From assembly GCF_014646335.1 (NCBI RefSeq), contig NZ_BMNG01000008.1:202833-266832 (forward strand): a DNA stretch of 64,000 nucleotides, in the 5' to 3' direction. This stretch comes from Streptomyces lasiicapitis (GTDB taxonomy: Bacteria > Actinomycetota > Actinomycetes > Streptomycetales > Streptomycetaceae). The translations under genes were made by a program, and so were the position numbers. Under the pieces are notes generated by a model. The model was not told the DNA's origin. It ran no database searches and saw nothing but the letters and a program-made list of their open reading frames with translations. Positions 24,149 through 33,090 of the stretch are shown piece after piece. Numbering within the stretch: the stretch's first letter is position 1; each line of letters starts with the position of its first letter.

Positions 24149-24907
24149 CTAGGCAGGCCGCACTGCGCGCGCCTTCACCAAGACCTCCAAGCCGTCCAGG
24201 ATGCGCGCCAGGCCGAACTCGAAGTGGTCGAACTCTGAGCCGAAGGAGTCTTCCGACAGGCCTGCGATCAAGGGGTACTTGCCGCTTTCCATGATGCGTT
24301 CCAGGACCGGGCGTTGTGCGTCCCAGAACGCCTCGTCCGTCAGTTTGCTCTCCTCTGCCGCCTGGGCGGCCTGCACCTGGGTGCGCGCGACCCCGGCCAC
24401 GTAACCCTCGACCATGATCAGTACTGAGATCAGCTCGACGTCGCGCAGGCCCATCGGCTTGATGGGGGACAGGACCAGCTCCAGGCCCTCGACCACGCTC
24501 GGGCCGAGCACCGGGCGGGCCTGGTTGACCTGGAGCAGCCAGGGGTGTTCGCGGTACTGCTCCAGGGTTCCGCGCGCGAAGGTCTCCAGGGCCGCGCGCC
24601 AGTGGTCCGGGAACGCGGCGCTGTCCCCGCCGGGCGCCTGGACGTGGTTGAGCATCAGGTCGAGCAGCTCGGCCTTGCCGGGGACGTAGCGGTAGAGCGA
24701 CATCGTGCCCGTGCCGAGCTCGGTGGAGAGCCGGCGCATGGAGACCGCGGCGATGCCCTCGGCGTCGGCGAGGCGCACGGCGGTGGTGACGATCCGCTCC
24801 AGGGTCAGACCCGGTTTGGGTCCGCGCGTGGGGCGCTCGCCGCTGCCCCACATCAGTTCCAGGCTGCGTGTGATGTCGCCGCTGCCGCTGGTCTCCGTGG
24901 TCGCCAT
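24149..24907 (-). CDS. TetR/AcrR family regulator of the divergent ABC exporter
   Basis: 252 residues from ATG 24907. Helix-turn-helix at about 40-80 (LERIVTTAVRLADAEGIAAV then MRRLSTELGTGTMSLYRYV). The C-terminal half is the TetR_C family domain with conserved EGYVAGVARTQVQAAQAA. The closest relative in the window is the TetR at 61324-62085, with the same LYxYVPxKxELxDLM start; both face an ABC-2 exporter. ATG 24934 is an alternative start. It probably binds the repeated GGTACGGTGTACTC boxes in the 86-bp gap. Confidence 0.9.
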   Translation of the reverse strand: MATTETSGSGDITRSLELMWGSGERPTRGPKPGLTLERIVTTAVRLADAEGIAAVSMRRLSTELGTGTMSLYRYVPGKAELLDLMLNHVQAPGGDSAAFPDHWRAALETFARGTLEQYREHPWLLQVNQARPVLGPSVVEGLELVLSPIKPMGLRDVELISVLIMVEGYVAGVARTQVQAAQAAEESKLTDEAFWDAQRPVLERIMESGKYPLIAGLSEDSFGSEFDHFEFGLARILDGLEVLVKARAVRPA

Positions 24908-24937
24908 GGATCTCACGATAAGCCCTTGGGGCAAAAC

Positions 24938-24974
24938 TGGGTACGGTGTACTCTCGATTGGGTACGGTGTACTC
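24938..24974. promoter_or_regulatory. Duplicated operator between TetR and ABC genes
   Basis: The 16-base sequence TGGGTACGGTGTACTC occurs twice, at 24938-24953 and 24959-24974, 21 bp apart (two helical turns). Each contains GTAC-GGT-GTAC, an inverted repeat. They sit between the divergent starts and probably bind two dimers of the TetR protein. Confidence 0.75.
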
Positions 24975-24992
24975 AGCGCACTTGGAGGGGTA

Positions 24993-26000
24993 GTGAGCAG
25001 CAGCGACTACGCGGTTTTCGCCCGCGGCCTGGAGAAGCGGTACGGCGACAAGCGCGCCCTCGACGGCTTCGACCTGACCGTCGAGCACGGCACGGTGCAC
25101 GGCCTGCTCGGGCCGAACGGCGCGGGCAAGACCACGGCGGTGCGCGCCCTGGCGACGCTGATCAGGCTCGACGGCGGCCGGGCCGAGGTCGGCGGCGCGG
25201 ACGTCGCGCGCGAGGCCCGCCAGGTCCGCTCCCGCATCGGCCTCACCGGTCAGTACGCCGCGGTGGACGAGATCCTCACCGGCCGGCAGAACCTGGAGAT
25301 GTTCGGCCGCCTCTTCCACCTCGGCGGCACGCTCGCCGCGCGCCGGGCGCAGGAACTCCTCGAGCAGTTCGACCTGGAGGCCGCGGCCGACAAGGGCGCG
25401 GGCGGGTACAGCGGCGGCATGCGGCGCCGCCTCGACCTCGCCGCCTCGATGATCCTCGCCCCGTCCGTCCTGTTCCTGGACGAGCCGACGACCGGCCTCG
25501 ACCCCCGCGGCCGCAGCGAAGTCTGGGACTCCGTACGCAACTTGGTGACGGGCGGCACGACCGTCCTGCTCACCACGCAGTATCTGGAGGAGGCCGACCG
25601 GCTCGCCTCCCGCATCACCGTCATCGACCAGGGCCGCGCCATCGCCGACGACACCCCCGACGGCCTGAAGGCGACCGTCGGCGGCAGCCACCTGGAGGTC
25701 GTGGTCGCCGAGGCCGCCGACCTGCCGGCCGTCGAGAAGGCCGTCGCGCGGGTCGCGAGGGGCGCCACGGAGACCGTGATCGCGGAGCGGCGCGTGCAGG
25801 CCGCGGTCACCGACCGGGTTGCCGCGCTCACCGACGTCGCCCGCACCCTCCAGGACGAGGGCATCGCCGTCGAGGACATCGGGCTGCGGCGCCCGAGCCT
25901 GGACGACGTGTTCCTGCAGCTGACGGGGGACCGGCCCGCACAGGACCGCGACGCGGACGGCGCGTACGCCACGTACGAGAAGACGGAGGCGGCAGCATGA
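24993..26000 (+). CDS. ABC exporter ATPase (DrrA/daunorubicin-resistance type)
   Basis: 335 residues from GTG 24993, preceded by GGAGG. Walker A GPNGAGKTTAV (about residues 38-48), ABC signature YSGGMRRR, Walker B SVLFLDEPTTGLDPRG, H-loop LTTQYLEEADRL. The 90-residue C-terminal part (LEVVVAEAADLPAVEK) is characteristic of DrrA-type ATPases. The permease follows with a 4-bp overlap. Likely drug or lipid export, repressed by the divergent TetR. The substrate is not known. Confidence 0.94.
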   Translation: MSSSDYAVFARGLEKRYGDKRALDGFDLTVEHGTVHGLLGPNGAGKTTAVRALATLIRLDGGRAEVGGADVAREARQVRSRIGLTGQYAAVDEILTGRQNLEMFGRLFHLGGTLAARRAQELLEQFDLEAAADKGAGGYSGGMRRRLDLAASMILAPSVLFLDEPTTGLDPRGRSEVWDSVRNLVTGGTTVLLTTQYLEEADRLASRITVIDQGRAIADDTPDGLKATVGGSHLEVVVAEAADLPAVEKAVARVARGATETVIAERRVQAAVTDRVAALTDVARTLQDEGIAVEDIGLRRPSLDDVFLQLTGDRPAQDRDADGAYATYEKTEAAA

Positions 26001-26860
26001 GCGACGCGACGACGGCAGTGGCCGGAACACAGGCCGGGGTGTCCCAGGCGCCCGCGGGCCCCAGACGCGGGCGGGCCCACTGGGCGCTCGCCGACACCCT
26101 CAACATCACCCGCCGCTACCTCACCCACTTCCAGCGCCAGCCGATCACCATCGCCTGGCAGCTCGGCTTCCCCATCATCAGCGTGCTCCTGTACGGCTTC
26201 GTCTTCGGCGAGGCCATGAAGACCCCCGGCAACGAGGGCGACTACAAGCAGTTCCTGATGCCCGGCATGTTCGTGATGACGATGGCCTTCGGCTTCATGA
26301 ACACCGCGATGGGCGTCGCGATGGACGCCTCCAAGGGCGTCATCGACCGCTTCCGTTCCATGCCCATGGCGCCGTCGGCGGTGTCGGCCGGACGCGGTCT
26401 GTCCGATCTCGTCGTGGCCTGCGCCGAGTTGACGATCCTCGCGCTGACGGCCCTCGCGATCGGCTGGCGCCCCGACAACGGCGTCCTGAACACGGTGGCC
26501 GCCTTCGCCCTCCTGCTCCTTCTCCGCTTCAGCCTGATCTGGGTGGGCGTCTGGCTCGGCCTGGTCGTGCCGACCCCGCAGGCGGCGGGCAGCCTGTACG
26601 GGGTGGCGTTCCCGCTGACCATGATCTCCAGCGTGTTCGTGGCCCCGTCCCTGATGCCGGACTGGCTGGGCCCGATCGCCGCGTGGAACCCGGTGTCGTC
26701 CACGGGCACGGCGGCCCGCGAACTCTTCGGCAACCCCGGTGCGGGCGGCTCCAGTTGGATCGAGCAGAACGCGGTCCTCATGGCGGTGGTGTGGCCGCTG
26801 GTGGTGACGGCGGTGTTCCTGCCGCTGGCGGTGCGGAGGTTCAAGCGGTTGAGCCGCTAG
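25997..26860 (+). CDS. ABC-2 type exporter permease (DrrB-like)
   Basis: 287 residues, six membrane segments, starting ATG 25997 that overlaps the ATPase stop (ATGA). Features: a basic N-terminus, LTHFQRQPITIAWQLGFPII before helix 1, the ABC-2 motif region DASKGVIDRFRSMPMAPSA and the C-terminal hydrophobic pair, ending in PLAVRRFKRLSR. Forms a two-component exporter with the preceding ATPase. Confidence 0.93.
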   Translation: MSDATTAVAGTQAGVSQAPAGPRRGRAHWALADTLNITRRYLTHFQRQPITIAWQLGFPIISVLLYGFVFGEAMKTPGNEGDYKQFLMPGMFVMTMAFGFMNTAMGVAMDASKGVIDRFRSMPMAPSAVSAGRGLSDLVVACAELTILALTALAIGWRPDNGVLNTVAAFALLLLLRFSLIWVGVWLGLVVPTPQAAGSLYGVAFPLTMISSVFVAPSLMPDWLGPIAAWNPVSSTGTAARELFGNPGAGGSSWIEQNAVLMAVVWPLVVTAVFLPLAVRRFKRLSR

Positions 26861-26870
26861 TCCGGCAACG

Positions 26871-26909
26871 CGAGAGGGCCCGGTACACGCGGTGTACCGG
26901 GCCCTCTCG
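26871..26909. terminator. Bidirectional terminator between ABC permease and serC
   Basis: A perfect inverted repeat with 18-bp arms and a GCG loop: the left arm starts CGAGAGGGCCCGGTACAC and the right arm GTGTACCGGGCCCTCTCG. It lies between two genes pointing toward each other (10 bp after the permease stop, 15 bp before the serC stop). Confidence 0.9.
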
Positions 26910-26924
26910 TCTACGTACGTACGT

Positions 26925-28043
26925 TCACAGCTTCTCGATCACGTAATCGACGCACTTCGTGAGCGCCTCGACGTCCGCCGGGTCGATCGCCGGGAACATC
27001 GCGACGCGCAGCTGGTTGCGGCCCAGCTTGCGGTACGGCTCCGTGTCCACGATGCCGTTGGCGCGCAGCGCCTTGGCGACCGCGGCGGCGTCGATCTCGT
27101 CGGAGAAGTCGATGGTGCCGATGACCTGCGAGCGCTTGGCCGGGTCCGTGACGAACGGCGTCGCGTACTTGGACTCCTCGGCCCAGCCGTACAGCGTCCG
27201 CGCGGACGTCGCCGTGCGGCGCACCGACCAGTCCAGGCCGCCCTGGCCGTTGATCCAGTCGAGCTGCTCGGCGAGCAGGAACAGGGTGGCGAGCGCGGGG
27301 GTGTTGTACGTCTGGTTCTTGCGGGAGTTGTCGATCGCCGTGGGCAGGCTGAAGAACTCCGGCACGTGGCGGCCGCTCGCGTGCACGCGCTCGGCGCGCT
27401 CGATGGCGGCCGGGGAGAACGCGGCCACCCACAGGCCGCCGTCCGAGGCGAAGGACTTCTGCGGGGCGAAGTAGTAGACGTCGCTCTGCGCGATGTCCAC
27501 GGGCAGGCCGCCCGCGCCGGACGTGGCGTCCACGAGGACCAGGGAGCCCTCGTCGGCGCCCGCGACCCGCTCGATGGGGGCGGCCACGCCGGTGGACGTC
27601 TCGTTGTGCGTGAACGCGTACACGTCCACGCCCTGCTCGGCCTCGGGAGCGGGGTGCGTGCCCGGCTCGGAGGTGATGACGGTCGGCTCCGCCAGCCACG
27701 GGGCGAGCTTGGCCGCCTTCGCGAACTTGGAGCTGAACTCACCGAAGGACAGGTGCTGGGACTTGTTCTCGATCAGGCCGTGCGTCGCCACGTCCCAGAA
27801 CGCGGTGGAGCCGCCGTTGCCGAGGATCACCTCGTAACCCTCGGGGAACTGGAACAGGTCGCGCACGCCCTCGCGGACACGGCCCACCAGGTTCTTCACC
27901 GGGGCCTGGCGGTGGGACGTGCCCAGGAGAGAGGTGCCGGTGGCGGCCAGGGCGTCCAGCGCCTCGGTCCGCACCTTGGAGGGGCCCGCGCCGAAACGGC
28001 CGTCGGCGGGCTTGATGTCAGCGGGAATCTGGATCTCAGCCAC
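26925..28043 (-). CDS. serC: Phosphoserine transaminase
   Basis: Converts 3-phosphohydroxypyruvate plus glutamate to phosphoserine in serine synthesis (and a step of vitamin B6 supply). 372 residues from GTG 28043. PLP lysine in APQKSFASDGG (about residue 196), and family blocks FGAGPSKVRTEAL, GTSHRQAPVKNLV, ILGNGGSTAFWD, SGAGGLPVDI and the C-terminal RNQLRVAMFPAIDP. Cytosolic homodimer by family. There is no strong ribosome site. The gene is single; a large DinB-containing gap lies upstream. Confidence 0.95.
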   Translation of the reverse strand: MAEIQIPADIKPADGRFGAGPSKVRTEALDALAATGTSLLGTSHRQAPVKNLVGRVREGVRDLFQFPEGYEVILGNGGSTAFWDVATHGLIENKSQHLSFGEFSSKFAKAAKLAPWLAEPTVITSEPGTHPAPEAEQGVDVYAFTHNETSTGVAAPIERVAGADEGSLVLVDATSGAGGLPVDIAQSDVYYFAPQKSFASDGGLWVAAFSPAAIERAERVHASGRHVPEFFSLPTAIDNSRKNQTYNTPALATLFLLAEQLDWINGQGGLDWSVRRTATSARTLYGWAEESKYATPFVTDPAKRSQVIGTIDFSDEIDAAAVAKALRANGIVDTEPYRKLGRNQLRVAMFPAIDPADVEALTKCVDYVIEKL

Positions 28044-28160
28044 GGAAGGGAGCGTAGCCGTTCCCGGGCGCGCCGGGCGGGCCCGGTCCATCCCGCGAGA
28101 CGGCTCGTCCCGGGCGCGAGCTGGGCGTTAGCCGGGCTTGAGGGGCGGGGCGGCCTCCGC

Positions 28161-28200
28161 CAAGGGGCCGTGCTGCCTTCGGCAAGGGGCCGTGCTGCCT
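28161..28200. repeat. Tandem 22-bp repeat in the serC-DinB gap
   Basis: CAAGGGGCCGTGCTGCCT occurs at 28161-28178 and 28183-28200. It lies in the 215-bp divergent gap between serC (start 28043) and the DinB gene (start 28259), which otherwise holds GC-rich stretches and no identifiable promoter. Function unknown. Confidence 0.6.
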
Positions 28201-28258
28201 GCGCTCAGGGGCGGGGCCGCCGTTAACCAGTGGCGGCCCCCGACCCCCGCGGACGACC

Positions 28259-28825
28259 ATGGCCCGCATGAGCGAACAACCCGCACGATGGACGCAGGCG
28301 ACCGTCTACCCCGACATGTGGGCGGACCCGGACGACGACCCCCGCGACAGCGAGGCCAGCCCGGAGGGCGAGCTCGCGACGCTGCTCGACTTCCTCTCCG
28401 GGTACCGCCTGACCCTGCGGATGAAGTGCGAGGGCCTGGACGCGGAGCAACTGGCCCGCCGGTCGGTGCCGCCGTCCACGATGTCGCTGCTCGGCCTGGT
28501 CCGGCACCTCGCCGAGGTGGAGCGGGACTGGCGCAACTGGATCCGTGAGGACGACCTGTTGCCGCAGTTGTACGGCGAGCCCGACGGCGACTTCCACGGC
28601 GCGGTCGCCGAGCAGGCCGTCGTCGACGCCGCGTACGCCGATCTGGAGCGCGAGCAGTCAGCGATGGACGCCGAACTGGCCGAGCACCCGGACCTGGGGG
28701 CGCGTCTGGGCAAGGACAGGACGTCGGTGCGGGAGCTGATGGTGCACCGGATCGAGGAGTACGCGCGGCATTGCGGGCACGCGGATCTGTTGCGGGAGTG
28801 CGTGGACGGGCGCGTGGGGCAGTGA
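28259..28825 (+). CDS. DinB family protein (DUF664)
   Basis: 188 residues. A four-helix bundle of the DinB/DUF664 type: MSLLGLVRHLAEVERDWRN (metal-binding His about residue 80), and the ending HRIEEYARHCGHADLLRECV with the two His of the metal site. Related enzymes are mycothiol-dependent transferases that conjugate electrophiles; a role in thiol transfer is plausible. ATG 28259 or 28268 may be the start; neither has a strong ribosome site. Confidence 0.85.
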   Translation: MARMSEQPARWTQATVYPDMWADPDDDPRDSEASPEGELATLLDFLSGYRLTLRMKCEGLDAEQLARRSVPPSTMSLLGLVRHLAEVERDWRNWIREDDLLPQLYGEPDGDFHGAVAEQAVVDAAYADLEREQSAMDAELAEHPDLGARLGKDRTSVRELMVHRIEEYARHCGHADLLRECVDGRVGQ

Positions 28826-28872
28826 CGGGACCTGCGGTGAGTACAGGCGCCGCCCTGGGCAACCTGTGAGGC

Positions 28873-31710
28873 ATGGGTAACGGAAACGAGCTGGAGCAGG
28901 CGCTGCGGCACGCGGTGCGCGGGGACGTCGACTTCTCGGTGACCGGGCGCGCCCTGTTCACCATGGACGCGTCCAACTACCGCCGCGTCCCACGTGCCGT
29001 GGTCGCCCCGCGCGACGCCGCCGACGTCGCGGCCACCCTCGCCGCGTGCCGCGACCACGGCGTCCCCGTCGTGGCCAGAGGCGCGGGCACCTCCATCGCC
29101 GGGCAGGCCACCGGCACCGGCGTCGTCCTGGACTTCACCCGCCACATGGACCGGATCCTCGACCTGGACCCGCAGGAGCGGACCGCCCGCGTGCAGCCCG
29201 GCGTCGTACTCGACACCCTCAGGGACGCGGCCGCCGCCCACGGACTCACCTTCGGCCCCGACCCCTCCACCCACAGCCGCTGCACCCTCGGCGGCATGAT
29301 CGGCAACAACTCCTGCGGCTCGCACTCGGTGGCGTGGGGCACGACGGCGGACAACGTCCACGATCTTTCGGTCATCGCGGGCGACGGCGACATCCCGCGC
29401 ACGCTCGTGCGCGGGAGTTGGGACGGCGCCCCCGCGGGCCTGCGCCCCCTGGTGGACGCCCACTTGGCCACGCTGCGCACCGGCTTTCCCGACCTTCCGC
29501 GCCGCATCTCCGGCTACGCCCTCGACGCCCTCCTGCCCGAACGCGGCCCCGACCTGCCCCGCTTCTTCTGCGGCAGCGAGGGCACCCTCGGCGTGCTCAC
29601 CGAGGCCACGGTCCGCCTCGTCGAGGCGCCGCGCGCGCGGGCGCTCGCCGTCCTCGGATACGTCGACGAGAGCGCGGCGGCCGAGGCCGCCCCCGGACTG
29701 CTCCCGCACCGCCCCCTCACCGTCGAGGGCATGGCCGCCGACCTCGTGCGGGACACGGGCGGGCTGCCCAAGGGCGGTGCCTGGCTGTTCGTGGAGACGG
29801 GCGGGGCGAGCCCGGCCGAGGCACGGGCGCACGCCACCGCGATCGTGCGCGCCGCGGACTGCGTGGACGCCGTCGTCGTCGACGAACCGGCGCGGCAGCG
29901 CGCCCTGTGGCGGGTGCGCGAGGACGCGTCCGGCACGGCGACCCGCATGCCGGACGGCAGTGAGGCCTGGCCCGGCTGGGAGGACTGCGCGGTGCCGCCC
30001 GCCCGACTCGGGCCCTATCTGCGGGAGTTCCGCGCGCTGCTCACCGAGCACGGCCTGCGCGGCACCCCGTACGGGCACTTCGGCGACGGCTGCATTCACG
30101 TACGCATCGACTTCGACCTCCTCTCCGAGGCGGGCGTGGGCCGCTTCCGCCGCTTCTCCGAGGACCTCGCCGACCTCGTCGTCGCGCACGGGGGCTCGCT
30201 GTCCGGCGAACACGGCGACGGGCAGGCGCGCGCGGAGCTGCTCCCGAAGATGTACGGTCGCGAACTCGTAGGCCTCTTCGAGCAGGTCAAGGACCTCTGG
30301 GACCCGGCGGGCCTCCTCAACCCCGACATGCTGGTCCGCCCCGCCCCCCTCGACACGAACCTCCGCTTCACGCCGCTGCCGCGCGAGCCCGTCGACGTGG
30401 CCTTCGGTTACCCGCACGACGGCGGGGACTTCTCGGCGGCCGTACGCAGGTGCGTGGGCGTCGCCAAGTGCCGTACGCCGACGGCTGCTTCGGGCGGTGG
30501 CGTCATGTGCCCCTCGTTCCGCGCCACCGGCGAGGAGGAGCACTCCACGCGGGGGCGCGCCCGGCTGCTGCACGAGATGCTGGCGGGCGAGGTGGTCACG
30601 GACGGCTGGCGCTCGACCGAGGTGCGCGACGCGCTCGACCTGTGCCTGTCCTGCAAGGGCTGCCGCTCCGACTGCCCGGTCGGCGTCGACATGGCCACGT
30701 ACAAGGCGGAGTTCCTGCACCAGCATTACGCGGGGCGACGGCGGCCCGCCGCCCACTACGCGATGGGGCGGCTGCCGCGGTGGCTGCGGGTGGTGGCGGC
30801 GACGCGGTCCGCCCGCCTTGTCAACCTGCTCGCGTCCGTCGGGCCGCTGGCCGCGCTCGCCAAGCGGCTTGGCGGGATCGAGCCGCGGCGGGGGTTGCCG
30901 CGGGTGGCTGCGCGGACGTTTCGGCGGTGGTGGCGTACGCGTGGGGGCGCTTCTGTGGGGCGTGCGGGCGTTCCCGGCCGCTCCGTCGGCACGGTTGTCC
31001 TGTGGCCCGACACCTTCACCGACCACCTCTCGCCCTCCGTCGCACGTGCCGCCGTGCGCGTACTCGAAGCGGCGGGCCTGACGGTCGTGCTGCCGCCGGA
31101 CGGCGTGTGCTGCGGGCTCACGTACGTCTCCACGGGCCAGCTCGACCGGGCTCGCGCGGTGCAGCGCCGCACGCTGGAGCTGATGCGCCCGCTCCTGGAG
31201 CGCCTGGGCGAGGGCACGCCGCTCGTCGTCCTGGAACCGAGCTGCGCGGCGGCCCTGAAGACGGACCTGGTGGAACTGGGCGGCGTGGGCGACGCGGCCG
31301 CGCGGACACTCGCCGCCTCCGTCCGCACCTTCGCGCAGACCCTGGAGGAGTACGCCCCCGACTGGCGCCCGCCGCGCCTGGACCGCCCCGCCGTCGGCCA
31401 GACCCACTGCCACCAGCACGCCGTCCTCGGCGACGCGGCCGAACGCCGGCTGCGCGCCGCCGCGGGCCTGGACGGCGAACTGGCCGGCGGCTGCTGCGGC
31501 CTCGCGGGCAACTTCGGCTTCGAGAAGGGGCACTACGAGGTGTCGACGGCGTGCGCGGAGGAGCAGCTCCTGCCGTCCGTGCGGCAGGCGCCGGAGGGGG
31601 CGGAGGTCCTGGCGGACGGCTTTTCGTGTCGTACGCAGTTGGAGCAGATGGCGGGGGTGCGGGGGCGGCACCTCGCGGAGGTGCTCGCGGAGGCGCTGGA
31701 CGAGGGGTGA
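28873..31710 (+). CDS. FAD- and 4Fe-4S-containing oxidoreductase (glycolate/D-lactate oxidase-like fusion)
   Basis: 945 residues, larger than the usual FAD subunit because two modules are joined. Residues 30-460 hold an FAD-linked oxidase (GAGTSIAGQATG at about 70-81; the C-terminal substrate region to about 480). Residues 510-945 carry iron-sulphur parts: a first cluster pattern near VGVAKCRTP with MCPSFR, a second CLSCKGCRSDCPVGV (about 586-600), then the two CCG blocks GVCCGLTY and GGCCGLAGNFG, typical of the GlpC/LldE-type electron-transfer subunit. Predicted membrane-peripheral D-2-hydroxyacid dehydrogenase, passing electrons to quinone. It is the largest gene of the window and lies 47 bp after the DinB gene. 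Substrate unknown. Confidence 0.88.
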   Translation: MGNGNELEQALRHAVRGDVDFSVTGRALFTMDASNYRRVPRAVVAPRDAADVAATLAACRDHGVPVVARGAGTSIAGQATGTGVVLDFTRHMDRILDLDPQERTARVQPGVVLDTLRDAAAAHGLTFGPDPSTHSRCTLGGMIGNNSCGSHSVAWGTTADNVHDLSVIAGDGDIPRTLVRGSWDGAPAGLRPLVDAHLATLRTGFPDLPRRISGYALDALLPERGPDLPRFFCGSEGTLGVLTEATVRLVEAPRARALAVLGYVDESAAAEAAPGLLPHRPLTVEGMAADLVRDTGGLPKGGAWLFVETGGASPAEARAHATAIVRAADCVDAVVVDEPARQRALWRVREDASGTATRMPDGSEAWPGWEDCAVPPARLGPYLREFRALLTEHGLRGTPYGHFGDGCIHVRIDFDLLSEAGVGRFRRFSEDLADLVVAHGGSLSGEHGDGQARAELLPKMYGRELVGLFEQVKDLWDPAGLLNPDMLVRPAPLDTNLRFTPLPREPVDVAFGYPHDGGDFSAAVRRCVGVAKCRTPTAASGGGVMCPSFRATGEEEHSTRGRARLLHEMLAGEVVTDGWRSTEVRDALDLCLSCKGCRSDCPVGVDMATYKAEFLHQHYAGRRRPAAHYAMGRLPRWLRVVAATRSARLVNLLASVGPLAALAKRLGGIEPRRGLPRVAARTFRRWWRTRGGASVGRAGVPGRSVGTVVLWPDTFTDHLSPSVARAAVRVLEAAGLTVVLPPDGVCCGLTYVSTGQLDRARAVQRRTLELMRPLLERLGEGTPLVVLEPSCAAALKTDLVELGGVGDAAARTLAASVRTFAQTLEEYAPDWRPPRLDRPAVGQTHCHQHAVLGDAAERRLRAAAGLDGELAGGCCGLAGNFGFEKGHYEVSTACAEEQLLPSVRQAPEGAEVLADGFSCRTQLEQMAGVRGRHLAEVLAEALDEG

Positions 31711-31803
31711 GCGTCGTTCCCTGACGCGGCGCCCGGGACTTTGCGGGTGTACGTCCGGTTCTGCCACTCGTAAGCTGCGAAAGGGTTCCACAATCCTGAC
31801 GTA

Positions 31804-31841
31804 GTCCATTACCTTGGACGGAAGAGTCCATGAGCTTGGAC
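31804..31841. promoter_or_regulatory. Two GTCCA-N6-TGGAC operator boxes before the EamA exporter
   Basis: GTCCATTACCTTGGAC (31804-31819) and GTCCATGAGCTTGGAC (31826-31841) are each perfect inverted repeats (GTCCA/TGGAC) and are almost identical to each other, 22 bp apart. They lie about 45 bp upstream of GTG 31886. This is typical of a dimeric regulator bound twice on one DNA face. No regulator gene is adjacent, so the protein is encoded elsewhere. Confidence 0.75.
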
Positions 31842-31885
31842 TGTACGGAAGGTCGTCGTGGCGGCGACGGCGGGAAAGGCTTGGC

Positions 31886-32923
31886 GTGAACATCTCGCGT
31901 ACGGATGGGTCGGCTGCTGCGCCGGTTCCGGGTGCCGCGGCGTCGGCGGCCGGTGACGTGCCGGTGGCGGCGGTGGAGGCACCGGCCACCGTCGGTCAGC
32001 CCGAGGTCGCGGGGGAAGCCGCCGATGCCGCGTCGGACGGCGCCGGAAGCCGCCGTGCCGCCCTCGCGCCCGTGGGCCTCGTCCTCGCGGGCTGCGTCTC
32101 CGTGCAGTTCGGCGGTGCGATCGCCGTCAGCCTGATGCCGCGTGCCGGGGCGCTGGGCGTGGTCACGCTGCGCCTCTTCTTCGCCGCGGTCGTCCTCCTT
32201 GTCATCTGCCGCCCCCGGCTGCGCGGGCACTCGCGCTCGGACTGGGGCACGGTCCTCGCCTTCGGCGCGACGCTGGCCGCGATGAACGGCCTCTTCTACC
32301 AGGCGGTCGACCGCATCCCGCTGGGCCCGGCGGTCACGCTGGAGGTCCTGGGGCCGCTGGCCCTCTCCGTCATCGCGTCGCGCCGGGCGGTGAACGCCGT
32401 CTGGGCGGGGCTTGCCCTGTGCGGTGTGTTCCTGCTCGGCGGGGGCGGGAGCGGGGGCTTCGCCGCGCTGGACAAGGTCGGCGTGGCGTACGCGCTGGCG
32501 GCGGGCGCGATGTGGGCGACGTACATCGTGTTCAGCGCCCGCACGGGCCGCCGCTTCCCGCAGGCGGACGGCCTGGCCCTGGCGATGGCGGTGGCGGCGA
32601 TCCTGGTCCTGCCCCTGGGCATCGTCGAATCGGGTTCGAAACTCACGGTCCCCAGCACCCTGGGCCTCGCGGCCGCCGTGGCCGTCATGTCCTCCGTCCT
32701 CCCCTACACCCTCGAACTCCTCGCCCTGCGCCGCCTCCCCGCATCGACATTCGCGGTCATGATGAGCCTCGAACCGGCCATCGCCGCCATCGCCGGCTTC
32801 CTCATCCTCAACCAGTCCCTCACCCTCCTGGAGTCCCTCGCGATCACCCTGGTCATCGCGGCGAGCATGGGGGCTGTGCGGACTCAGGTGGGACAGGGGA
32901 AGGCGAAGGTGCCGCAGGGGTGA
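31886..32923 (+). CDS. EamA/RhtA-like metabolite exporter
   Basis: 345 residues. After a 55-residue Ala/Pro-rich cytoplasmic leader come ten membrane segments in two EamA repeats (about 55-190 and 200-340), containing ALAPVGLVLAGCVSVQFGGA, LGPAVTLEVLGPLALSVIAS and MSLEPAIAAIAGFLILNQ. The RhtA type exports threonine/homoserine or similar amino-acid-like metabolites. GTG 31886 with AAAGG upstream is the likely start. Two operator boxes precede it. Confidence 0.85.
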   Translation: MNISRTDGSAAAPVPGAAASAAGDVPVAAVEAPATVGQPEVAGEAADAASDGAGSRRAALAPVGLVLAGCVSVQFGGAIAVSLMPRAGALGVVTLRLFFAAVVLLVICRPRLRGHSRSDWGTVLAFGATLAAMNGLFYQAVDRIPLGPAVTLEVLGPLALSVIASRRAVNAVWAGLALCGVFLLGGGGSGGFAALDKVGVAYALAAGAMWATYIVFSARTGRRFPQADGLALAMAVAAILVLPLGIVESGSKLTVPSTLGLAAAVAVMSSVLPYTLELLALRRLPASTFAVMMSLEPAIAAIAGFLILNQSLTLLESLAITLVIAASMGAVRTQVGQGKAKVPQG

Positions 32924-33090
32924 GGGGGGTAGGCGCCATGTGTTCTGTTGCGCTTATTTCGAATATTGCGGATACTTTGATTTGTGGCACAGCGCTGACA
33001 CGACCATGAGACCGCCACGCCAGCCCGCGGTCGCGCCAACGGCAGCGGACTATCACTGGCGCCCACCCACGGCATCTAGGGGCGCGCGAA

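Noticed and set aside
28306..31989. Very long minus-strand open frame opposite the FAD/Fe-S gene
   Set aside because: Low-complexity Arg/Gly/Ala composition, no domain, and the plus-strand gene has full family motifs.
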